From assembly GCA_050084985.1 (NCBI GenBank), contig JBITNC010000001.1, positions 67,146,001 to 67,210,000 on the forward strand: a DNA stretch of 64,000 nucleotides, read 5' to 3'. Shown here one piece after another: positions 34,205 through 45,790 of this stretch (positions are counted from its first letter, which is position 1; each line of letters opens with the position of its first letter). The stretch is from Nageia nagi. Its lineage: Eukaryota > Pinophyta. The notes below the pieces were generated by a model. The model was not told the DNA's origin. It saw nothing but the letters and a program-made list of their open reading frames with translations, and made no database searches. Position numbers and translations under genes: made by a program.

Positions 34205-35193
34205 TGCTCAAATCACTACTAGGCGAGAGCAAGGAGCTGTAGGGTCTTTATGGAAGACTCGATGGAAAGGGACAAAGATGGGGTGAGGGCGTGAATGCAT
34301 AAACCTAACCAAATGATATAAAGATAAGCTATAACCTCATAATGTATCCACTTGCGTGCAAATTATGCAGAGAAGGATCAGACTCTTTCACACGAAAGAT
34401 ACATATGCAAACCAAAGAAACGGACCATTCACATATGTACAATCGCACAAATGATATCTCACAATACAACTTTGTGATTTTATTCCTCTAATCAAACACA
34501 TTCAAAATGATATTCAATAACAAAATATGCACAAAACCCCTCTTTATAGCAATCTTCTATGCAATGGAATGTGAATCTCATAATATGCAAAGGCTTAAAA
34601 TGATCATGCACATGGACTCCATAGCCTCTAAAATATGCAAGAACTCCAATATATGATGCTTTCATTACGTGCAAAAGTCCCAGGCAAAATAGTACAAAAT
34701 ATGTGCATAAACTCATGTCAAAAATTCCTTATGCAAAAGCCTTGTGTTCCAAATTCCGCTTCTAAATGGCCCGAAAGCGGTATAAATAGGCCATTAGAAG
34801 TAATGCCCTAAAGGCATCAAATCTAATATGGTGTGCACACACGCAACACACATACCAATACAACATCAAATATCATCACGCAAAACTATATAAGTGGCAT
34901 CTAAAGCTGACAAACTATAAATGCCACAGCCACAATGCATTTACTCTACATCTAATCTATCCAACAGAAAATCAGATATGCAATAAATAGACTCAAAAGG
35001 TCTGACATTTAAACCGGCAAGAGTAAAACCTCATCCCTGCACCGGTTAAAGTCATAAATGATTCTAACATATTTGATTAGGTAGGAGCAAAACCTCATTC
35101 CTACACCACTCAAATCATAAAAAAGTCTGACACAACCAACATGTATGCATTAAACATGAAAACAGAATACCACAAATGGGATTTGCGGGTGAA
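34205..35193 (-). other. conserved 3' flank of copy D
   Basis: Matches the 3' flanks of copies C and B (shared 'ctcaaatcactac', 'gagagcaaggag', 'cacttgcgtgcaaa' and the ccttta/tagggc-type block). It stops at about 34,205, whereas the B and C flanks continue ~320 bp further, so D is shorter on this side. Two GGGATGAGG-type motifs lie at 35,014-35,040 and 35,081-35,105. Confidence 0.6.
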
Positions 35194-37100
35194 TTAGATT
35201 TCGGTCAAATCTGATTCGACACGGACGAAGTTCCACTCCTCACTGGTGAGACCGTAGGACTCAATGGTCTCCTCCAAGAATGCCACGGTCTTCTGCATGC
35301 CCATAGAAATCATGCCAACAGTGCTGCCATTCAGCCGGAAGTAGCCTTCAATCTTTTTGATCGTGGCTTGCATCTGGTACCTCCAGATGACCATCCGCCT
35401 CTCATGCAAAATAGGATGTCTGCCTTTAGCAAATTGAGATCCTCAACCTCAAGATGCTCCTAGATCAAATTTTGAGCCTCCGCCAATACCGCTTCCTTCT
35501 TCCTGACGTTATTGTTTCCCCCTGGAACTTGAGTTGATAAAGATACTCGCTCATTTGCTCCTCTACTTCCTTTCGCAAAGGGATCCTCATCTTAAGGACA
35601 ACATTGCACTTTTCAAGTGCATGGTTCAACCAATCATGGTGATAGGTGAACTCATGGCAATAGATCAATTTCTCGGGGTTATCGACGTATGTATGCTGCA
35701 GGTGGGAAACGTTGGGTAGGTAACCATCCAATGTGCCAACGTGAGTAGCAGTCTGAGTTTTGAGATCTCGGATCTCAACACCTTCAAAATGATAGTCTCC
35801 GTCAACTCGTTTTTGAGTTGTTCCTTCATGAATTCCCACCCCTCATGGAAGGAAGTTTGCTTCTGCAAATGTAAGAGGGTGGTGCTGATTTTTTGGAACT
35901 CTTTTATGATTTTCCAATTGGCCGTGAGTTCTTTTTTCAATCTCTTCACTTCCCTTTTGGCTTTGTAGCCTTCTTGTTCCATGACCGCAGCATTCTGAGT
36001 AACAATGTGCTTCCTAGCCATTAACCCCAGTTTTAGTGGCATCTTAAATGTCTCAATAACACAGTCTTTTGCCCTCTAGGGATGCTTCTTCTTGGAGTAA
36101 CAATGGCTGATGAAGATCTCCTTGCAAGAGGTGGAAACAAAAGTGTCTACCCTCTAAATTTTCTCTCCATCTAAGAGTTCTTCTTCTTCATCCTTTGATT
36201 GCAAGTCTTGCTCTATATCTTCATCATGAGTTGTGCTCATGTTGAGGGCTCTAAGGCAGGCATCCAGGTCAAGATCTGGATGTTCAGTTGTTGGCCGTGG
36301 GGGAAACCTTTGAACCAGCAATCTTCCCTTATCAACTTTCTTGACCTCTTTTGCTAGGGTGGGTGGTAAAACTTTCATCTCTTTGCCTTGATGCTCCTCC
36401 TGCCTTCTCTTCTTTTGTTCTTTTGTCTCACCTTCATCCTCTTCATCTTCTCCATTGCCACCTAAAGATATACCTTTGTTTCGGAGTTGGGGAGATCTGT
36501 CATAACTCCTTTTGGAAGAAGATTTATGTGAAGGAGACTTCTTCCTAGGATCGGCAAGAGAGGACTTAGATACCTCTCTATCGCATTTCTTGCTAAGTAT
36601 CTGGACGTCATCATCATAGGTACCTACATCCACTATCTCACCCTCAAGATGGTTTCCACTTCCATCTCATCAGGTGCTGAAGCACCAATGGTTATGTACT
36701 CTTGCTTAGGCATGTGGGCAATGTTGACATCATCTTCCTCTTCTTCTTCTTCTTCTTCCCTTTCACTACAGCTCTTTTATTCTTCGGTAGAATCTTCAAC
36801 CATACGCTCAGGATTTTCATTAGCTTCTTTATCGAAAGAAGAAGAGGAGGTTTCAGAACTACTAGAACTTGGCTGTAAAGGGGGAACTTTCTCTCTTGAA
36901 CTAGGAGAATGGGTTGATCTGGAAGGAATCCTTTTAGAGGAGGAACAACTACCACAAGCCATATTAATCACATAGTCCAACACATCTAGAGGGAGAGCGT
37001 AATATCCAACATCTTTAAGATCATTTTCTAACACACTACACTTGCTAGTGACCGAAATGGGCTCTCTCGGGGCCTCTTGCCTTTTCCTTCCAACAAGCAA
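35194..37100 (-). pseudogene. copy D of the repeated gag-like ORF family (5'-truncated)
   Basis: It begins at a junction with an LTR near 37,100, in the middle of the family ORF (SKCSVLENDLKDVGYY, as in copy C). Then follow an acidic Ser/Glu linker, HPDLDLDACLRALNMSTTHDE (36,633-36,154 frame), a coiled coil (EQEGYKAKREVKRLKKELTA) and HVGTLDGYLPNVSHLQHTY. The best-preserved C-terminus of the family (KTVAFLEETIESYGL to EWNFVRVESDLTEI) stops at 35,194. Frame changes occur near 36,150, 35,840 and 35,450. The N-terminal domain is missing entirely. Confidence 0.7.
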
Positions 37101-37624
37101 GAGTGTATAAGAAGAATGGATAATAGATAATGCTACCTTCAAATGGTGTTCTCCTCCTCCTTTTATACATGAACTTGAAATTACAAGTTTCATCATGAAG
37201 TGGTTGGCCGACCTAACCCAAAAGAGGGACGTCCAATTCAAAATGCTCGGTTACAAAATTTTTGCACATTAAATGGGATGGCCAACAAATAGGGATATTG
37301 CAAATCATCCTAAATACATCAAAAGACACCTAAATACTCGAAAATATCATTATCTCCTCCTAAAGGAGGGACATCCCACTTGAAGCGGAAAAATTACAAT
37401 AAATTAAGTGAGTGGGACCTGTGCACGCGATTCTAGAAATGTAGTTTTCGAGCCGATCTTCAAAGTGCAATATCTCCTTCATTTCTTGATGAAATCATGT
37501 CGTATAACCTGTCAAAATGTTTGGCAAAAGATGCTCTATGCATTTCAGAAAATGAAGCGACAATCTGTGGCTTCTAACGAAAGTTAGGCCTTCTACAAAG
37601 TTTCTCAAAATTGAGGTCATTACA
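37101..37624 (-). repeat. E1 3' LTR, truncated
   Basis: Starts TGTAATGACCTCAATTTTGAG-like at 37,624 and runs through U3 to the TATA box at 37,167. It ends about 60 bp further at a junction with copy D. The 5' LTR continues for another ~800 bp of U5-side sequence that is missing here. Confidence 0.7.
37159..37167 (-). promoter_or_regulatory. TATA box of E1 3' LTR
   Basis: TATAAAAGG on the minus strand, about 460 bp into the LTR, conserved at 41,540-41,548 in the 5' LTR. It points directly into copy D. Confidence 0.65.
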
Positions 37625-37637
37625 AACCCACCCTTCT
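37625..37637 (-). other. E1 polypurine tract
   Basis: AGAAGGGTGGGTT on the minus strand abuts the LTR start TGTAATGACC. It is preceded by CAAGCAATTTCC, which parallels CAAGCAATTTG before the chromovirus PPT at 61,801. Confidence 0.65.
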
Positions 37638-37711
37638 GGAAATTGCTTGTCCTCAAGCAATGCCAACACAGTCTCATCCTACCAAGTTGAAACTAACCAT
37701 GATCCAGAGTC

Positions 37712-38410
37712 TCAAGTCTTCACAAGAACAATTATGAGTGAAGAGAAAGTCATCAAAATTATTGCTACTATACCCATCATGCCGAGGTAGGATTCAAAAC
37801 CTTGATACCTCGCAATGATGCCAAAGGATGGTATCATAATGGTGAAGAATGAATGCTGCCCCAAGCACACTCTCCCATGGCTGATCTTAGATGGCTTCCA
37901 ATCCTTTTTGCTGGCTGCAATTCCATCATTCATCCTCATGCTATAAAATGAAGAAGTTCTTTGCTTGGCAAGAACACTTGTAATACTGTTTTGGCTCCAA
38001 AATCTGGGTTGCATCAGGTCTGACTTTTCTTCCGTAGCAGTGTTTGTTGGCTGTTCCAACCTCCTCAATGCACCAAAACTCAGATTTCCTTCTATCCTCA
38101 TGGTTGTATAATGAAAAGATTTGGCAAACCCCACAATAACAAGGAATATATTCACACAAAAGGGACTGAAGGAGTGAGATGCATCATCAACACAACCCTG
38201 TATGAAAGCTAACAACTCATGCTCAATAAGCTCTTTCTCCAAAACAAACTCAGTTCTGAATTTCACAAGAAAAACAGTCTCTATCATCATGGAAAACATT
38301 CTTCCACACCTTCTAAAATGAGCAAATTCAGCCTTCATGCAATACTCACCCAAAACTGAAAACCAATGTGATGTAGCAGCCTCTTTCATCAAATAAAATG
38401 CAGCAAACAT
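37712..38410 (-). CDS. 232-codon ORF in env position of E1, C-terminal membrane anchor
   Basis: The longest clean ORF in E1, ending about 75 bp before the PPT. The last ~25 residues (MMGIVAIILMTFSSLIIVLV, then KT) form a strong hydrophobic segment. Other hydrophobic stretches lie near residues 85-110 (CVNIFLVIVGFA). The place between the internal region and the 3' LTR is where some plant LTR elements carry an extra, env-like ORF. No sequence family is recognised, there is no obvious signal peptide at the ATG, and upstream ORFs in other frames may belong to the same gene. Chance survival of an open frame in a non-coding stretch is possible. Confidence 0.35.
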   Translation of the reverse strand: MFAAFYLMKEAATSHWFSVLGEYCMKAEFAHFRRCGRMFSMMIETVFLVKFRTEFVLEKELIEHELLAFIQGCVDDASHSFSPFCVNIFLVIVGFAKSFHYTTMRIEGNLSFGALRRLEQPTNTATEEKSDLMQPRFWSQNSITSVLAKQRTSSFYSMRMNDGIAASKKDWKPSKISHGRVCLGQHSFFTIMIPSFGIIARYQGFESYLGMMGIVAIILMTFSSLIIVLVKT

Positions 38411-38724
38411 AAAAAAACTCGGTCCTAATGTGAAACACAGCCTCTAATGGCTCTAAAATTGTCCTAAATGGTACCAAATATGCAGCCCCATTAGGAATGC
38501 AAACCGAGACCCAACAGGTTGTCATTGCTACCAACATTCTACCTGCAGCCTCAAAAGTCTGTGAACAGTCAACCCAAACAACTCCAAAAATCACCTCAAA
38601 AACAGTCCTAATCACTTCCCTGGAAACAGTCCTGAAAACCAGAGAAGTATCAGTCCCAAACGACATTGTTTAGTTCTCAAGTATTCTCCACGAAGCTCTC
38701 CCAATTTCCTTCCATTTTGCTGTT

Positions 38725-40316
38725 TCAGCCAACATCAAAGGTGCAGCCTAAATTGCACCTTGTCGTAGCAGTCCCAAATTTAAGCCAAGTACTCACATAC
38801 ATCAACTCCTCACTGTGTGCAGCCTCAATTAAGAATGTAACTATGCCAAACAAGAAATCAGCTTCATTTCTTATCATCCTCTTATTACCACCACTCAGCG
38901 ATGCAGTCTTTTCCCCAACCAACTCATGAATGCCAAGATCCTCAAAACATCAGCTTTCATAAAAATCATAATCAATGTCATACCTCATGGAAGTAATCTC
39001 ATGGCTGATCCATGCCTTCAAACAGTGCAAAAGTGACTTCAAGAGAGGGACGTCTCCCTCCAAACACCTCAAAGACCTCACAAGAGTGGGACAAACTTCT
39101 TGGAAGCTCAAAATTGATTTTTGGAAGCTCCCAAATGTCTCACCGAATTTTGCTTCACCTTTTCTTGAAGGGCTCCTTCAACTGAACTCCCATCAATCTT
39201 TTGTATTTCTTCCAGGGAACAGCGATCAAAAATCGGATCTGAAACAACAATCTTTTCTACCTCTCTTTCCACATTTTCTTCATCATGCTCTTCTTTAACA
39301 AACATCTTCTTCTTTGATTGTATCCTCCATATGTGTAGGTGCATATACTTCAAAAGAAACATTTTGGGACTCTAAACATACCTCATGTGGCAAGGCATCA
39401 TCCTCTTTTCCTTCATTGTAAAACTCATGAATGAAATCAGCTCTATGTGATAATGGGTCCTCCAAAGTCAAAACGAGCCATGTATGATGTCTTTTGGATA
39501 GGTCCCTCATCATGCTCGAATGCTGAAGTGTCTTCATTGTGATCTCCTTTTTCTGTTTCATGTGATGGAGTAACATCTTCATGTGAAGCCTTGGCTGTGA
39601 GCTGCTATTCCTCCCTCATCTCCTCATGGTCTAAGGAAGGTTTCAGCATCTCTTCACACTATCTAATAACATTGTTAACCAAATCATGTGCAGCAAATGA
39701 AGTAAACAAATCTTGTTTCTAAAAATCCACTAATATAGATAAGAATGGTTGGTAAATGCAATCACTTCCATCTATGATCAAGGTCATAATGTCTCTCATG
39801 GTTAAAATGATATTATGAGCATGTTCTTTTCTAGCTGAAGCAATGAAACGATGGAACATTTTGTAAATCAACTCATCCATATACAAGTCTAACATGATGT
39901 TTCCCATTCCAGTTTTTGTGAATGATTAGATATTGTGACCTTCCTAGCAAAATGTGAATTTGTGATATCTCCCAAGTATTCAAAGCTATCAACCAAGAGT
40001 TGAAGTATTTTCCTCAATGTATTATCATCATAGGGTGCTTTAGGTGTTGTAATTCTCAAGATCTCCCTCAAACAAGAAGTGACCATGATTCTTACCTCTC
40101 CCTTTGTGTGTTTCACCATTTTGGCTTGCCCAAGGATAACACCGCCATAATCATAGCTGTTTGAGAAAGTGACGGATCTACTATGCACAAATATCCTTCT
40201 ATTTCACCTAAGGTGTAGAGGAGATCATTTTTTGGCCGAAATAATAATCCAAGTTTACCTCCAACATTTGTGAGCCTCCCAATCAGCTTGCTTTCACTCA
40301 GTGGTGCTATGGTCAT
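38725..40316 (-). pseudogene. E1 internal coding remnant, unknown
   Basis: From the PBS side: LIGRLTNVGGKLGLLFRPKN and YLCIVDPSLSQTAMIMAVLS (40,316-40,113). Then REILRITTPKAPYDDNTLRK and VDSFEYLGDITNSHFA (40,188-39,889), then DELIYKMFHRFIAS. More acidic text follows (EEHDEENVEREVEKIVVSDP, 39,362-39,108). The frames are consecutive but broken by frameshifts and stops. It looks like one decayed Gag-like ORF. No zinc knuckle, protease or pol motif. Confidence 0.4.
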
Positions 40317-40653
40317 TTAAAACTCAGATCTGATGTGCAAGAAGAATACCCCTCAACATTCGCAAGAATGACCCCCAATCATGCCTTCATCTGCACCAAA
40401 TCTTTCTGAAAGTGGTGATGGCTTTCTAGGGTATCCAAAGTGATCAATATCCCCCAAAATGTGAGCAAATAATTATTCAAAGTTGGAATTCCTCTTCCCT
40501 AGAGCTCTAAACACTTGAAAATGTTAAAATATGAGCCCAAAAATTAGGACGATCTCTCCTCTAAACCCTCCAAATCTGCAACTAGAGTTTCCAAAATGCT
40601 AGATCTGAAAACACAAATCCAATGTGACTCACCAATAGGCTAGCCAGATCATT

Positions 40654-40665
40654 GGCTATGATACC
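40654..40665 (-). other. E1 primer binding site
   Basis: GGTATCATAGCC on the minus strand, two bases after the LTR end CATCACA. It resembles the plant initiator-tRNA-Met PBS (TGGTATCAGAGC) with one change in the core. Confidence 0.65.
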
Positions 40666-40667
40666 GC

Positions 40668-41871
40668 TGTGATGAGCTGAAATAGGATTTTAATGATTTT
40701 AGCCAAATTAATCAATTCTAAAACATGCCTATAACTCCCAGTTATCTTAAGTCAGATCTCAAATAGTACTGAAAGATGCATGCAAATGATCCACAAAATT
40801 ATGCTTTAAGTGTCAATCAACTCAACTCATCCAAACAAACATGCATAACTATCACAAGTGCCAAAAATAAGCCCTAGAAGTGGAAGAACCTCCTTAGGGA
40901 GTAAAAATGCCAAAATCCAAAGCTTGCAAAAATATGAGATAAACGTAAATAGCTTTGAATAACTGAGAGAAATTAGAAATGAGACCAAATGAGCAATTAT
41001 GATGCCCTAGGGTTGGATGCCTCACTAGGCTTGATGAGTACAAGTGAACCAAGGGCTCAACTAGATCTCCAACAGCCTAGGAGAGTGGGACGAACTCTTG
41101 GAATGCTAAAATGAGTTGCAATGCACCAAGATGGCCTTCTAGGGTTGGATACTCCTCCCAATGGCTCCCCGAATGTGAATTTGAAGCTCAGTTTACGTCT
41201 CTGAATGGGAAATCCTCTTCAAAGGCTGCAATAGGATTCCAAGATCCAAGAACAAGCACCAAAATTGGACGATCCTCCAAGAAGCTCTCTCGAATCGGCA
41301 AGTGAAGCACTAAGGCTTCCAAATGTAGATCCGAACTCAGCAAATGTGTAGAGGCTCCAAGGCCTCAACTTAGCAACAATGGTAGTAATGAATCTCAAGG
41401 CTACTTTAAGATCCACCCCAATCCTAATAGGCATTGCACTCTTCAAAAGGAATGGGAATGATTGTTATAGCCACACCCTCCAAGTGTAGAAGAAGAATTG
41501 ATGATAGATAATGATATCCTTAAATGGTGTGCTACTCGTCCTTTTATAGTTGAACTTGAAACTACAAGTTTTATCATGAAGTGGTTGGCCGAACCAACCC
41601 AAAAGATTCTAATAAAAGAAAACAATAAAATACTCCTATTTTATTCAATTTACTCCTAATTATACTTAAAAGAGGGACGTCCAATTTAGGATGTTTAATT
41701 ACAACATTTTTGCACCTTAAATGAAATGGCCGACAAATAGAGATATTACAAATCATCCTAAATACATCAAAACATACCTAAATACTCAAAAATATCATTA
41801 TCTCCTCCTAGAGGAGGAACGTCTCACTCCATGTGTCAAAATTACAATATTACAATAAATTAAGTGAGTGG
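40668..41871 (-). repeat. E1 5' LTR, inner part
   Basis: Ends ...CATCACA at 40,668 next to the PBS and carries the TATA region at 41,540-41,548. It is broken at 41,871 by the 4.2-kb insertion, and the rest of the LTR resumes at 46,098. Relative to the 3' LTR it has about 60 extra bases near 41,605-41,665 between two AAAAG strings. Confidence 0.7.
41540..41548 (-). promoter_or_regulatory. TATA box of E1 5' LTR
   Basis: TATAAAAGG on the minus strand, in the same context as 37,159-37,167. Confidence 0.6.
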
Positions 41872-43379
41872 TGTTGGGAAGGAAACCTTTCCTCTTACTC
41901 GGCAATCACCTATACGATCAAGATGGGAAAGCGACCCAGCATGTAAGTGAGAACGCGTTACTGAACTCCGCTTGTAAGGACTGATACCCCAAGGTTTCTA
42001 TCAGAAAGCTCATGTCATTAATACGAGCTCTAAATTTGTAGGCCTTGTTTGGGAATCAACTGATTGGTGTAGTAGAGGTAATAACTGTTAACTCACATTT
42101 TTGTAGGGACTGAGATGTGTTACAATAGTTCGAAAGTTGCCATAAGTTTTAAAAAAAGTGTAAAATAAAGAAAAGAAAAAGTGAGAATGAAGTCGAATAC
42201 TGGCTAGACTTCAAAGAGATAATCACAATGCAGCATTGTCTAAATGTTCTTTCTCTCGGATCGGTTAAGAAATCTTGTTCAATTCAATCAAGTCCTTGAA
42301 ATAAATGACTATTGTCCAATCATTCAAAGATGAGCGAGAAGCAAGAGTAAATGTCGATACTCTATGAACATGACCAATGCAACCAAGTGGACTAAATGTA
42401 GGTGAAGGTGGATAGTTTTGAACAAAAGATCTAGGAAGATGTTTTAAGAGAAAGTCAATACAGAAAACTAAACATTTAACAAGCAAGTGCTGAATTAGCA
42501 ACAATTTGAAACAATTCAACATTTTAGAAAAGTTTGCAACAAGTTCTCCTACAACTCGAGAGTTTTCAAAGAGAAGGCACAAAAATGTTCAAATTACAGA
42601 AATTGCTCTAAAAAGATCAATCCACCACTCCCATAGATGAAAACACACTTTGAATTAGCTTGTAGCCATTTGTATTATGTTTGCAAAAGAGTTTTGCACA
42701 AGTACATCAATTTGCTCCTAAATTGCAAAAATTTTCAATTTTGGAAAAAATTGGAAATTTCTTGGACTACAACATTCTGCCTCAAAATGTGACCCCCTAT
42801 GGTCTATTTATGGACTTTTTTGTCAAAATTTAAGGGTGTTGCCTTAATTCCTAAAAAAGCTTTAAAATGCTAATTTGAATGCTAAATTGAGACACAATAT
42901 CGTTTTAGTGGGAGAATAGTCTCATCCCAATAAAATATGCTAAAAATAAAATATTTACAAAAATTGATGCCCTTTGGCATGTATTTCGAGGCGTTTTGCA
43001 TCACTTTGTCAAAAATTGGAGCTTCAAATCCTCGTTCTGGATCCTTTTGGCAATCTTTTGAGCTCCTTCTTTCTTTGAGTCTAAATTCACCTGTGATGTG
43101 ATCATTGTGACAAATTTTCAAGGGATTCTGATAGAATTTTTGAAAAACTGGATTTTTTTGTTTATTTTCTGAAAAAGATAGGGAGCGTCCGAAATTTGGA
43201 AATTTTTCCAAAAGTGTATTTGAATTTATGGATGAATGGAGGATAGGATTACAAGGTACTTGGTAAGTTTTGAGAAGTTTTGGGGCTTTTAGGAGGTTTT
43301 GGGAAAGATATGAAGTTTTTGGCAATTTTTTCCATTTTCATGTCTATAAATTTTGAAAGATAAAAAAGTGAAATTTCCA

Positions 43380-44990
43380 TAGGAATGAGAAATGCCTCCT
43401 AGGTTCTTGAGCCCTTTAACTTGTTCAAGTTCGAAATTTCCAAAGTTTAAAGGTGCTTGGAATGTCGTTTTACATGCAATGAAGTCAAAATTTTCGAATT
43501 TTGAGCAAAATTTGATGTTCCTCTTCAAGTTAGGCGCTAGTTTACATCTCATTGGATTTCCATACAATTGGAAAACTGCGTCTAGCTTTTTGGTGCCTTT
43601 AAGTTGCTCAAAATTGAAAATTTGAAGTATTAAATGTGTTCAAAATGGCATTTTCCTTGCAAATATGTCAAAAATTTTGATTTTTGTACAAAATCTTCAC
43701 ATTCTACCATGTTTTTCGCCAATTTTCAGGTCTATGGAATCCCAATAGCATGAAAATCTACGCCTTCTTTTTGGAGGGGTTTCCATGGCTTAAAATCAAA
43801 ATTTTCAAGTGTTAAATGTGCTAGAAATGCCTTTTTCTATGCAATGAAAGGGTCCAACATGATTTTTGAGTGAAATTTGTCAAATTTTTCCAACCTAGGC
43901 GCCAAAATTCAGTTCCATGGATCTTCAATCAGCCCCAATCCTGCGACTAGATATTTGTGCCCCAAAACTTGCTCAAAATTGAAAATTTGCAAGTTTAAAT
44001 ATGCTTGAAATGGGGTCTTTCATCCATTTATGCCTTCAAATTTGGTTTTTGATCAAAAATCTATCTCCCTCCTTGACTTAGGCGCCAAAATTCACTTGAT
44101 TGAAATTCCATTGGCATGAAAACATGCGCCTAACCTTTTGGGGCATTTCCCTTGTTCAAAAATGAAATTTTGTAAACCTAAAGTGCCTTGGAATGCCCCC
44201 TTCCTTGCTCTCAAACCTTCAAACTTGAGTTTTACTAAAAATTTATCTTTTTCCTCATGCTAGGTGCCAAAATTCATCCCATTGGATTTCCATAGCCTTG
44301 CAAACCTGCACCTAGCATTTTGGGCCTCAAAACTTGCTCAAAATTGATTTTTCCAAGACCTAAATGTATTCAAAATGCCAAATTTCACTTAATAGACACC
44401 TCAAACTTGATTTTTGACCAAATTTTGTCAAATTTTTCATTTTACACACCATTTTTCACTTCATTGGATTTCCATAGCTCCCCAAACTTGCACCTAGCCT
44501 TTAGAATGCTCAAAAGTGCTCAAAATCAAAAATTTTGAGTATTAAATGTGCTTGAAATGGTCTCTTCCTTGTTCCCAAGCATCTAAAGATTCTTTTTTTT
44601 AGCAAAAAACACTTCATCTTGTCAATCTAGGCGCCAAAATTCATCCCATTGGATTTGGAATCATTTGGAAACTTGCACCTAGGAATTTGGGGGTCTAAAC
44701 TTGTTCAAACTCGAAAAAATGAAGACCTAAAGTGCCTTGAAATCACCTCTTCCATCCATCTATGCATTCACATTTGAATTTCAATGCATTTCCACTTTTC
44801 CTCCACAATCTAGGCGTCAAAAATCATCTCTATGGTTTTTCCATAGGCTTGAAAAATTGCACTTAGGATTTGACTGCCTTAGACTTGGTCAAAATCGAAA
44901 ATTTCAAGTCTTAATTGTGATAGAATTCATTTTATCTCTCCAATGAAGCTCTTGGACTTGAAATCCGACACCATTTACATTTAACCATGA
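43380..44990 (+). repeat. ~183-bp tandem array, about 9 monomers
   Basis: The anchor 'taggcg(c/t)' falls at 43,531, 43,896, 44,079, 44,261, 44,628 and 44,811, i.e. steps of 182-184 bp or twice that (monomers near 43,715 and 44,445 have a degraded anchor). Each monomer carries a box like 'ccattggatttccatag', then 'aaacttgcacctag', then 'aaaacttgctcaaaat'. The first and last boxes (ctaggcgc and gcacctag) are inverted to each other. Only out-of-phase short ORFs. Confidence 0.85.
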
Positions 44991-45099
44991 GAAACATGCA
45001 CCATTTTCCCTCATTTGGGTCTTCAATCCCTTGGGAAAAGGTGCCTGGAGCTAGGGGTACTCAAACTTGCATTTCCGGGCCATCCCGGATTCAATCTAT

Positions 45100-45620
45100 G
45101 CATTTCCAGCCATTTCCGACGTTTTCGAGCTCAAACTCGACCAAAATGCCACTTTCAGCATCTTTGAACTCAATCTATGCATTTTCAATGATTTTCGAGC
45201 TCAAACAATGCAAAAATGACCATTTTCGCCTTTCTAAGCTAAAGCTTGTCATTTTCCATCATTTTTGGCACTTTCGAGCTTAAAGTATCCATTTCTGCCC
45301 ATTTCAAGTATTTTTGGGCCTTATGTGTGAAAAAAATCATTTTTTATCATTTTGAGCTCAACTTTGCATTTTTGACCATTTCCGAACTTTTTGGGCTTAA
45401 ACGGTTGCAAAAACACACATCTTTACTGTACTAACCACTTCCAGACTCAAAATCGACCAAGATAATTCTTTTCATGATAATGACCATTTTTGAGCTTTTC
45501 GGGCTCATACTTGACAAAAACGCTTTTTTTGTCATCTTAGCTGCATCCACTGCTCTCGAACTTGAACTCTACAAAAACACTCATTTTCGTCACATTCGAC
45601 ACTTGTGAGCTTAAAACTCT
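45100..45620 (+). repeat. ~39-bp degenerate minisatellite
   Basis: A 'ttttcgagctcaaac' + 'gcaaaaatgaccattttc' type unit recurs with anchors near 45,126, 45,196, 45,275, 45,316, 45,353 and 45,392, and more loosely to 45,606. Later steps are 37-41 bp or about twice that. It lies directly after the 183-bp array. Confidence 0.6.
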
Positions 45621-45790
45621 GAAGAAACGACCATATCTCCACTACCTGCAATCTAGACCAAAACTCCATGCTCTGACATTCTCTCTCAGATCTTGGCCCC
45701 TTGTTTGCAAAATTCATGACTGGATACTCTGATACTCTTCAGGGCCTTCATCGAAAGATCTTCTTGAATCGCTCCCTAATATCATGTTTG

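Noticed and set aside
36649-36975. 108-codon plus ORF with a serine run
   Set aside because: Antisense of the acidic linker of copy D.
42882-43325. 147-codon minus ORF
   Set aside because: No motif, sits in non-coding A+T-rich sequence of the 4.2-kb insert, and neighbouring tandem units do not keep the frame.
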